NCBI GenBank assembly: GCA_036272735.1
Contig: DATAYF010000646.1
Coordinates: forward strand, 1 to 13,363
Direction of reading: 5' to 3'
DNA length: 13,363 nucleotides
Origin: DATAYF01 sp036272735
GTDB taxonomy: Bacteria; Chloroflexota; Ktedonobacteria; Ktedonobacterales; Ktedonobacteraceae
Under the pieces are notes generated by a model. It was not told where the DNA came from. It saw only the letters and a list, made by a program, of their open reading frames with translations, and did no database searches. How positions within the stretch are numbered: position 1 is the first letter of the stretch; each line of letters begins with the position of its first letter. The position numbers and the translations under genes are program-made. Below are positions 1-6,193 of the stretch, one piece after another.

Positions 1-21
1 CCCCTTTCAGTACTATACATG

Positions 22-51
22 TTGAAGCTTCTGTATTGTGAGGCATATTAT
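22..51 (+). promoter_or_regulatory. Candidate sigma70-type promoter of the MFS-lipoprotein operon
   Basis: A -35-like TTGAAG (22-27) and a -10-like TATTAT (46-51) are separated by 18 bases. Transcription would start near 58, just before the dyad at 63-83. The match is to the general bacterial consensus only. The fit is moderate and the window edge hides anything upstream. Confidence 0.4.
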
Positions 52-62
52 AAGGTAGTACA

Positions 63-83
63 CGCTGTATATCTTATACAGCG
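63..83. promoter_or_regulatory. Perfect 9-3-9 inverted repeat, probable operator
   Basis: The arms CGCTGTATA (63-71) and TATACAGCG (75-83) are exact reverse complements around a TCT spacer. The dyad lies about 12 bases after the proposed -10 box, overlapping the expected transcript start. That is a classic site for a dimeric repressor. No T-run follows, so a terminator is unlikely. The cognate regulator is not in the window and may be encoded just upstream. Confidence 0.5.
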
Positions 84-238
84 GGCCGAGTGTGTGGTGG
101 TATAGTAGAGTTTGATTGCTGGCTTTGTACACAACTTACTACTTCTCCGAAAACCTGAGCGCGCAGCACTTGTAGCGCTAGCCACGGCAGTGGCGTTGGT
201 TTTCGGAATTAAGAACTTTATTGTGCTCCTCACTCTTC

Positions 239-245
239 GGGGGTG
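239..245 (+). promoter_or_regulatory. Ribosome binding site favouring the ATG at 250
   Basis: GGGGGTG ends 4 bases before the ATG at 250, which is closer than usual. It is purine-rich, whereas the in-frame TTG at 112 has only a weak upstream match. This supports starting the MFS protein at 250. Confidence 0.4.
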
Positions 246-249
246 TATC

Positions 250-1746
250 ATGGACGAGACGGCCTCTACCGCCAATCTCGCTGGCAAAAAACGTCAATTG
301 GTCTCTCTGGTGGGCGCGCGTTCTGTGTTTTGGATCATGTTTGGCATTAGCTTCATCAACTACCTGGATCGTTACATTCTTACGGGAGCCGCAAATGTGA
401 TCGCGAAAGAACTTGGATTCCGGCTCGATGGTATCGGTTTTATCACTTCGGCGTTTTTGATTGTCTACACGCTAGCAGTATTACCGCTTGGACTGTGGGC
501 GGACCGTGCCAGGCGCAAGGATATTGTTGCGCTCTGCGTCGCTATTTGGAGTGTCGCAACCTCTTTGACAGCGCTGGCAGGAAGTTTTTTCACGTTATTT
601 CTCTCGCGTATGGCTCTGGGCATCGGGGAAGCAGGCTACTACCCGGCTGGCACGGCGTTGATGAGCGATTATTTCAACCGGGAACAGCGCTCGCGCATCA
701 TGAGTTTTTGGGGTATGGCGGAACTATTTGGCATTCTTGGCGGCTACGGTATCGGTGGCGCGGTGGCGGGTTTGTACCATGGGAGTTGGCGTCTGGCCTT
801 TCTCATCACGGGTATTCCAGGGTTGTTGCTGGCGTTCCTGGCCTGGAAGCGGATACGTGAGCCACGACGCAACGAGGCCGATGAGCAAGCGGCGACCCTG
901 GCTCGTGAGGCAGGTGCCGAAATTTTGCCACGTGAGGTGGCGCTACCACCAGCGGCGCTACCACCAGCGGCGCTTCCCGTTGAGCAGCAAGAGCCATTCC
1001 TGCGCCGCTTATGGGCGCAATCCGTGTCGTTGCTGCACATTAAGACGTTGGTGGTGTTAACGCTGGTGCAGGTATTTGCTTTTTTCGTGCTGGGAGTGAA
1101 TGTGACGTTTCTGCCAACGTATTTGCAGCAGAAAGACATTTTTGGTATGAGTTCTGGACTGGCTGGCCTATATTCTGGGGGTATTATCGTGCTCGCTGGC
1201 CTGATCGGTTCGGTGGCAGGTGGCTATGCTGCCGATTGGCTGGATCGTCGTCATGCGGGGGCGCGCGTCCTGGTGTGCGGTATCTGTTTCCTATTATCCG
1301 TCCCCACGTATGCCCTGGCGATAACGCTGCATAATATCTGGCTGTTTAGCCTCTTTTTCGTGCTCACAGCATTGTTACTACGTGCCTACAATGGCCCGTG
1401 CTCGGCTGCGACCCAGGATGTGACGCCCGCTGTTCTGCGTGCTTCGGCGATGGGTATATCGCTCTTGATTGCGCATCTATTTGGCGATGCGGCCGCACCG
1501 GCGCTTGTTGGCACGCTGGCAACTTTTTTTGATCCGACGCACGGCGGCCACTTTGCCGCGAGCATGGCTGGACAGGACCTCAGCCGTGCTCTCTTGATCA
1601 CATGCGTTCCGGCATTGCTCATTGCCGGACTCATTGGTATTTTCGGAGCGCGTTGGATGGGTTCCGATGTTATAGCAGCCAAACGTGCTGACGATACGAT
1701 GTCAACGATGCGAGCGGAGGCTTCGTACGTTGGAAGGGAATATTAA
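250..1746 (+). CDS. Major facilitator superfamily (MFS) transporter
   Basis: This is a 498-residue polytopic inner-membrane protein, probably with 12 helices in two six-helix halves. The first helix carries FGISFINYLDRY. The loop after helix 2 has the MFS motif-A form GLWADRARRKDIV. GIGEAGYYPAGTALMSDYF follows in helices 4-5, as in spinster-like and organic-anion MFS groups. Helices 6 and 7 are separated by a long cytosolic loop rich in Ala, Pro and Glu, which holds a 15-bp tandem DNA repeat. The substrate cannot be read from sequence. The frame stays open back to a TTG at 112, which would add 46 mostly hydrophobic residues. I prefer ATG 250 because the protein then begins with a normal short polar tail before helix 1. 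The lipoprotein gene starts 4 bases after the stop, so the two are almost certainly co-transcribed. Confidence 0.9.
   Translation: MDETASTANLAGKKRQLVSLVGARSVFWIMFGISFINYLDRYILTGAANVIAKELGFRLDGIGFITSAFLIVYTLAVLPLGLWADRARRKDIVALCVAIWSVATSLTALAGSFFTLFLSRMALGIGEAGYYPAGTALMSDYFNREQRSRIMSFWGMAELFGILGGYGIGGAVAGLYHGSWRLAFLITGIPGLLLAFLAWKRIREPRRNEADEQAATLAREAGAEILPREVALPPAALPPAALPVEQQEPFLRRLWAQSVSLLHIKTLVVLTLVQVFAFFVLGVNVTFLPTYLQQKDIFGMSSGLAGLYSGGIIVLAGLIGSVAGGYAADWLDRRHAGARVLVCGICFLLSVPTYALAITLHNIWLFSLFFVLTALLLRAYNGPCSAATQDVTPAVLRASAMGISLLIAHLFGDAAAPALVGTLATFFDPTHGGHFAASMAGQDLSRALLITCVPALLIAGLIGIFGARWMGSDVIAAKRADDTMSTMRAEASYVGREY
940..969 (+). repeat. Two tandem copies of a 15-bp unit inside the MFS gene
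   Basis: GCGCTACCACCAGCG occurs at 940-954 and again at 955-969, with a degenerate third start at 970. It encodes ALPPA-type repeats in the loop between helices 6 and 7. Because the unit is 15 bp, copy-number change would keep the frame. Confidence 0.85.
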
Positions 1747-1750
1747 GAAC

Positions 1751-2677
1751 ATGAAATTACGACTGAGACATATACCTTCGCTGGCGTTCGGCATGGCGAT
1801 GCTCTTCTGGTTGTGCGCTTGTAACCCCTTTGGGGGCAATACAACCGCAAAGACTGGTGTCACATCGAATAGCACGGCGACACCGACCGCGCTACAGGCG
1901 TTGCAGAATGCAACAAATGCGATGGCGCAGTTGAAAACAGTGCACTTGACGATGCACGCAGCGTCCAGTACCAAGGCGGTGAACGCGAACAATATCGCTA
2001 CTTCAGCGGCACAGAGTATCTCCTCAACCATCAAAGCCGAGGGAGATCAGATTTTCCCCGACCAGGCTTCTCTGCACTTTACAATGAGCCAGGTGGGCGT
2101 GGCAAAAACAGCGAGCACCTCGGAAATTGTGACGAACAAGAAACTCTATTTGCAAGGTGCTCAAGGCCCGTGGTATGTGACCAACATGTCCACGCTGACA
2201 GGGACATCGGCGATAGTGCCGCAAATCGCGAACTATAACAACCTGCTAGTGCTGGCTCAGCGCGCTTCAATCGCCGATCATGGCAGCGTGCTTTTGAATG
2301 GACAAACCGTGCGCTATATGACGGTGACCTTCGATAAAAGCTCGCTCAAAGACCTGCTCAATGCCACCGGCCAACTAGGGAGCCTCTCGGCCCAGCAACA
2401 GCAGGATTTGAATACCTACCTCAATAAAATTGACCTTCAGCAGTCCGAACTGGATTTGTGGCTTTCGCCCACGACGTCCTACGTGCAGCGTATGGAACTG
2501 AAGATTATGATGAATATCGACACTAATTCTTTAGCCACACCGACCGCGACAACTCCGGCGAAGGTTGCTTCGGATAGCGATACCGTCATCGATTATAGCA
2601 AATTCAACACGCCGGTAACGATCACTGCGCCTGCTAATGCCATCCCTTCAAATCAGGCAAAAACCACTGCCGGATAA
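1751..2677 (+). CDS. LppX/LprG-like (LolA-fold) lipoprotein
   Basis: This is a 308-residue exported lipoprotein. It starts with a basic n-region (MKLRLRH), then a hydrophobic stretch, then a lipobox-like LCAC that places the lipidated cysteine at residue 24. A Thr/Ser/Asn-rich linker follows to about residue 47. The mature domain begins LQNATNAMAQLKTVHLTM, which resembles the start of LppX/LprAFG and DUF6612 lipoproteins that fold as a half-barrel holding hydrophobic ligands. Further family-like features are a KLYLQ strand with PWYV (residues 132-143) and a late YVQRMELKIMM strand (244-254). I chose ATG 1751 because GGAAGGGAA lies 11 bases upstream and it creates the signal peptide; the frame is open from GTG 1685. 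The gene follows the MFS gene by 4 bases and a terminator ends the unit. The family call is from pattern memory. LolA-like or DUF6612 are alternative labels, and the ligand is unknown. Confidence 0.75.
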   Translation: MKLRLRHIPSLAFGMAMLFWLCACNPFGGNTTAKTGVTSNSTATPTALQALQNATNAMAQLKTVHLTMHAASSTKAVNANNIATSAAQSISSTIKAEGDQIFPDQASLHFTMSQVGVAKTASTSEIVTNKKLYLQGAQGPWYVTNMSTLTGTSAIVPQIANYNNLLVLAQRASIADHGSVLLNGQTVRYMTVTFDKSSLKDLLNATGQLGSLSAQQQQDLNTYLNKIDLQQSELDLWLSPTTSYVQRMELKIMMNIDTNSLATPTATTPAKVASDSDTVIDYSKFNTPVTITAPANAIPSNQAKTTAG

Positions 2678-2683
2678 CTCTGT

Positions 2684-2730
2684 TGGGCCATACTGGTCTA
2701 GTACTATGACCAGTGTGGCCCATGTTTTTC
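2684..2730 (+). terminator. Rho-independent terminator after the lipoprotein gene
   Basis: TGGGCCATACTGGTC (2684-2698) pairs with 2708-2722 over 15 bp with one G-U pair and a 9-base loop. TGTTTTTC follows. It lies 6 bases after the lipoprotein stop and ends the MFS-lipoprotein transcript. Confidence 0.9.
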
Positions 2731-2738
2731 TTCTTCTA

Positions 2739-2767
2739 TAGACAATCAGCCATCGGTCGCGTATCAT
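2739..2767 (+). promoter_or_regulatory. Candidate promoter of the hisD-like gene
   Basis: TAGACA (2739-2744) and TATCAT (2762-2767) each match the sigma70 consensus at five of six positions, with a 17-base spacer. Transcription would start near 2774, giving a leader of about 63 bases. The site lies directly after the upstream terminator. Confidence 0.5.
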
Positions 2768-2836
2768 GATGTAAAGGGTACTGCTTTGTGTGGACCTATG
2801 TGAAAAGCAATAAAAGACCTAGCAAGGACCTGACTC

Positions 2837-4147
2837 ATGATCCACTTTTTTGAACTGTCCAGACTGGATGCCGGGCAGCGTGCTCGTCTGCTGCGACGTG
2901 CTGAAGTTGCTATCGATGACCTGCTTGAGTATGTGCGTCCGCTTGTTCGCGATGTGCGTGAGCGCGGCGATGAGGCAGTTATCGAGCTTACGGCACGCTT
3001 TGACCGGGTGCAACTTACCCTTGAGCATTTGCGCGTGGGGCGTGATGAGATTGAGCGCGCCCATACGTTGCTTGCGCGCGATGTGCACACGGCCATCGAA
3101 ACGGCTATCCAGCATGTACGCACGTTCCACGAGCGCCAGATGCCGCACGAGCAGTGGTTTACGCAGGTTGCTCCAGGCGTTATGGCGGGTGAGCGAATCA
3201 CGCCTATTTCCAGCGTGGGTCTTTATGTGCCGCGTGGCAAAGGCGCATTCCCTTCGGTGATGTATATGCTCGCGACTCCGGCCAGCATCGCGGGCGTAGA
3301 GCGTATCGTCGTCTGCACACCGCCAGCACCTGACGGCACGGTCGATCCCGCCTCGTTGGTCGCGGCTGACCTGTGCGGTGTACATGAGATTTATCGTATC
3401 GGTGGAGTGCAGGCCATCGCGGCCCTGGCCTACGGTACGCAGAGCATTGCGCGTGTCCACAAGGTGACGGGGCCAGGCAATCCCTACGTCTCCGCTGCCA
3501 AACGGTTACTCTATGGGACGTTTGATGTGGGCTTGCCCGCGGGACCAAGTGAAGGTATATTATTGGCGGATGCGAGCGCCAATCCTGAACTGGTGGCACG
3601 CGACCTCTTGATCGAGGCCGAGCATGGTCCCGATTCGTCAAGCTTGTTAGTGACCGATAGTCGTGCTCTGGCGGATGAGGTCCTCAAGCTCCTGCCGGAG
3701 AAGATTACCGCTCTACCAGAGCCGCGCCGCACGTTCTGCCAGACGGGCTTTGAAAGTGAAAAAGGTACTGGGGGAATCATCCTGACCGCGACGATGCGTG
3801 AAGCCGTGGATTTTGTCAACGAATACGCGCCAGAACACCTGGAAATCCACACTCGTGAGCCGTTTGCGCTGCTGCCTGCCATCAAAAATGCTGGCGAAAT
3901 CTTGCTTGGTGCCAATACGCCTACCTGCATCGGCAACTACAGCCTGGGCACCAATGCGATCTTGCCTACAGGTGGTTTCGCACATACCTTCTCGTGTACC
4001 TCCGTGTTTGATTTCTTGAAACGGACTGGCCTTGGTTATCTCAGTGCTGAAGGGTACGCGGCACTCAGCGACACGACGCGCCGCCTCGCTGAATTCGAGG
4101 GCTTTCCCTCACATGCTAACGCGGTAACTGACCGACCTGTACCATAG
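2837..4147 (+). CDS. Histidinol dehydrogenase family protein with altered zinc ligands
   Basis: This 436-residue protein aligns along its whole length with HisD, the NAD-dependent enzyme that oxidises L-histidinol to histidine (E. coli HisD has 434 residues). Family landmarks are VGLYVPRGKGAFPS (127-140), KVTGPGNPYVSAAKR (209-223), LPAGPSEG (233-240), AEHGPDSSS (261-269) and YAPEHLE (330-336). The last contains the catalytic pair E333-H334. C-terminal E421 and H426 match E. coli E414 and H419. Against this, the zinc ligand Q259 is E260 here, D360 is N367, and the substrate-contact H367 is A374. H263 keeps the remaining ligand. The gene stands alone with no other his genes nearby. The fold and dehydrogenase chemistry are secure, but the substrate is not; a paralogue acting on another alcohol, as HpsN acts on sulfopropanediol, is possible. 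ATG 2837 has AAGGA 8 bases upstream. Confidence 0.9.
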   Translation: MIHFFELSRLDAGQRARLLRRAEVAIDDLLEYVRPLVRDVRERGDEAVIELTARFDRVQLTLEHLRVGRDEIERAHTLLARDVHTAIETAIQHVRTFHERQMPHEQWFTQVAPGVMAGERITPISSVGLYVPRGKGAFPSVMYMLATPASIAGVERIVVCTPPAPDGTVDPASLVAADLCGVHEIYRIGGVQAIAALAYGTQSIARVHKVTGPGNPYVSAAKRLLYGTFDVGLPAGPSEGILLADASANPELVARDLLIEAEHGPDSSSLLVTDSRALADEVLKLLPEKITALPEPRRTFCQTGFESEKGTGGIILTATMREAVDFVNEYAPEHLEIHTREPFALLPAIKNAGEILLGANTPTCIGNYSLGTNAILPTGGFAHTFSCTSVFDFLKRTGLGYLSAEGYAALSDTTRRLAEFEGFPSHANAVTDRPVP

Positions 4148-4157
4148 CTACTGCTCA

Positions 4158-4192
4158 TACATTGTAAGATGTGTTATAATGCCCACAATGTA
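4158..4192. promoter_or_regulatory. Inverted repeat bracketing an extended -10 promoter
   Basis: TACATTGT (4158-4165) and ACAATGTA (4185-4192) are perfect 8-bp complements. The 19 bases between them hold TGTTATAAT (4172-4180), an extended -10 element with a perfect TATAAT. No good -35 is seen, as is usual for TGn promoters. Transcription would start near 4187, inside the right arm. The arrangement suits a repressor or activator of the kinase-phosphatase genes. The kinase ATG lies 113 bases after the dyad, and that leader shows no other clear element. Confidence 0.5.
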
Positions 4193-4304
4193 GCGACCTA
4201 TTTTTATGGTACAGAGAGAAAATTGTTTGTCATAGGGAATAACGCAGAGTTGGCGTGCATATATAAAGCAATGAAATTTATGCAGAATAGAGCGGTGCGA
4301 ACAG

Positions 4305-6143
4305 ATGGCGAATAACTATTCTTCTGATCCTCAACAATCATCTCCGAATAATGCTGCGGCTTCTCGACAGAGCGAGCTTGGTGGCATGCGGTACGATGGT
4401 GCTGCTGGATCGGCTGCATATTCACAACTGTCTGCCCCCAATGCTCCGGCCGCGCAGTTGCGCCTGGTCGCGGGAACGATGCTCTCGAATGCACGCTACA
4501 AGATTGAAAAGCTGATAGCGGCTGGTGGTATGGGGGCCGTTTATCGCGCGACTGATATGCGTTTTAAGCGCTATTGTGCCGTGAAAGAGATGCTTGATCA
4601 GTTTCGCACTGAGAGCGAGCGCGCTCAAGCTGTGGAATGGTTTGCACGTGAGGCAGCGCTATTGCTTGAACTCAATCATGCCTGCATTCCACGTGTGCGC
4701 GACTTTTTCGTCGAAAATGGACGTAACTATCTCGTGATGGATTTCATCGAGGGACGCACCCTGTCCGAGGTTATGGAACACGATGGTACGATCCCTGGCG
4801 TGAATGGTGCGCGCGGCGTAACTGAGGCACGTGCCCGTAGTTGGGGTCAGCAACTCTGTAACGTTCTGAGCTATCTGCATCGTCAGGCTCCCCCCATTAT
4901 TTTTCGTGACCTTAAACCTGCGAACATCATGGTGACGGAGCGCGAAGAGATTAAATTGATTGACTTCGGTATTGCGCGTACGTTCCAGGCACAGAATCAA
5001 TCGACCATTATTATGACGCCCGGTTATGCTCCGCCGGAACAGCTTTATGGCCGTGCTGAGCCAAGGAGCGATATCTATGCACTTGGTGCTACCTTACACA
5101 AAGTACTCACGCGCCACGATGCTGCCAACAATCAACCGGGCATTTTTAACTTCCCGACTGTCCGTACGTTGCGGCCAGATATTTCTGTGGCCTTCGATCA
5201 AGTGATCATGAAGGCGTTGTCTCCTACCATCGAGCAGCGTTGGAGCGGGGCAACTGAGATGGAGCGCGCGCTCATTGCCTTGCCGCCGATTACTGCTGTG
5301 CCGCCTGCCGGTGGGCAGCCCGCGACTGCTTTAGCGCCCCAGCCTGCGTCGTTAACGCCCTCAATACCGGCACACACGCCTTCGACGCCGGGGGTATCGT
5401 TATCGTCGTCCCCATCCCTACCTTCGCGGGCGCCCGCGAAGGTAGGGATGGGGACGACAGGTCCTGCTGGTATGCATATTCAGGCTGCCCAGGGCTTTTT
5501 GAACGCCATGCCACCGCATGTCGACGCGGCTTACGAGGCGGTAAAGACCGCGTATGCGCTTGAACCCAATAACGCGTTAGTGCACAAGCTCTTCGGCCAG
5601 ATTTTCGTCAGGCGTGTCCCTGCGCAGCCGAATCTTGCGCTAGATGCGTATAATCACTCGCTAGAACTGAACCCTGAAGATGCGCAGACGCATAAGTTTG
5701 TAGGCGATCTTTCGCTCTATTTCTATCAGCAGCCAGCTCAAGGCATACCCGCCTATATCCAATCGTTGCGTTTAGACTCTAGCGATGCTGAGACGCATCA
5801 GCGCCTGGGTTCATGCTACGAAAAGACGAATCAATTTGAGTCCGCGTTGCGTGAATATCAAGAGGCTGTGCGTTTGGCACCCAAAAATTCTATGCTGCTA
5901 CAGGCGCTGGGTCAATTGGCTCTGCGCATGAATCGCTTTCCTCTGGCCGAGCAGGCGTTCGTGCAGGTGCTTTTCATCAATCCTGGTGATCACCAGGCGC
6001 GTTTTCTGCTCAGCCAGGTGTACGAGCACGAACAAAAGTTGGAGGAAGCTTTTCGCGAATGTGGTTACGTCGTCGGACCGTTGCGGACTAACCCGGCCGT
6101 TCAGCAGATGTATCAGCGTTTGCGGAAGCGTTTAGGACGCTAA
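4305..6143 (+). CDS. Cytosolic Ser/Thr protein kinase with C-terminal TPR repeats
   Basis: This is a 612-residue Hanks-type kinase. Residues 1-58 are a polar, disordered-looking tail. The kinase domain (about 65-325) is complete. It has the glycine loop AAGGMGAVY (72-80), lysine K94 in CAVKEM, helix-C E116, RDLKPANIM with D202 and N207, DFG at 220-222 and TPGYAPPEQ (238-246). The HRD histidine is F200, a common bacterial variant. Residues about 328-390 form a Pro/Ala/Ser/Thr linker that contains the 54-bp palindrome. About 395-590 form several TPR-like helical repeats, for example AYNHSLELNPEDAQTH (448-463) and ALREYQEAVRLAPKNSMLL (514-532). No membrane segment is seen, so the kinase should be cytosolic with TPRs recruiting partners. 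ATG 4305 has a poor Shine-Dalgarno; ATGs at 4386 and 4479 would keep the kinase core. The phosphatase gene follows after 50 bases. Confidence 0.92.
   Translation: MANNYSSDPQQSSPNNAAASRQSELGGMRYDGAAGSAAYSQLSAPNAPAAQLRLVAGTMLSNARYKIEKLIAAGGMGAVYRATDMRFKRYCAVKEMLDQFRTESERAQAVEWFAREAALLLELNHACIPRVRDFFVENGRNYLVMDFIEGRTLSEVMEHDGTIPGVNGARGVTEARARSWGQQLCNVLSYLHRQAPPIIFRDLKPANIMVTEREEIKLIDFGIARTFQAQNQSTIIMTPGYAPPEQLYGRAEPRSDIYALGATLHKVLTRHDAANNQPGIFNFPTVRTLRPDISVAFDQVIMKALSPTIEQRWSGATEMERALIALPPITAVPPAGGQPATALAPQPASLTPSIPAHTPSTPGVSLSSSPSLPSRAPAKVGMGTTGPAGMHIQAAQGFLNAMPPHVDAAYEAVKTAYALEPNNALVHKLFGQIFVRRVPAQPNLALDAYNHSLELNPEDAQTHKFVGDLSLYFYQQPAQGIPAYIQSLRLDSSDAETHQRLGSCYEKTNQFESALREYQEAVRLAPKNSMLLQALGQLALRMNRFPLAEQAFVQVLFINPGDHQARFLLSQVYEHEQKLEEAFRECGYVVGPLRTNPAVQQMYQRLRKRLGR
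5405..5458. repeat. Perfect 54-bp palindrome within the kinase linker
   Basis: Bases 5405-5431 are the exact reverse complement of 5432-5458, 27 bp per arm with no spacer and centre GGGCGCCC. The left arm begins GTCGTCCCCATCCCTACC. The element is in frame and encodes SPSLPSRAPAKVGMGTT across the kinase-TPR linker. Both strands give nearly the same peptide because of the symmetry. No clear target-site duplication flanks it. The form resembles palindromic repeats that insert in frame into coding genes, but no second copy is in this window. Confidence 0.95.
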
Positions 6144-6170
6144 ACAGCACGCTGAGATGCTGTAAATTTT
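6144..6170 (+). other. Small hairpin between kinase and phosphatase genes
   Basis: ACAGCA (6144-6149) pairs with TGCTGT (6158-6163) around an 8-base loop and is followed by AAATTTT. It is too weak for a confident terminator, but could attenuate or shape processing of the shared transcript. Confidence 0.3.
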
Positions 6171-6193
6171 AATCGGTATGAAGGGAATGTTTG

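Noticed and set aside
107..120. AGAGTTTGAT followed by TGCTGGCT resembles the 5' end of 16S rRNA.
   Set aside because: The match ends after about 18 bases and the sequence continues as an open coding frame with no further 16S conserved blocks. It is coincidence.
112..249. N-terminal extension of the MFS protein from TTG 112.
   Set aside because: Weak ribosome binding site and an extra hydrophobic segment not expected before helix 1. ATG 250 gives a standard N-terminus, although the extension cannot be fully excluded.
2764..3641. Long open frames on the minus strand opposite the hisD-like gene.
   Set aside because: They are shadows of a strongly coding + strand gene. Their translations are Arg/Ser/His-rich with no recognisable motif.
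4271..4315. A 14-codon ORF overlapping the kinase start, a possible leader peptide.
   Set aside because: No Shine-Dalgarno and no notable composition. It is too short to support.
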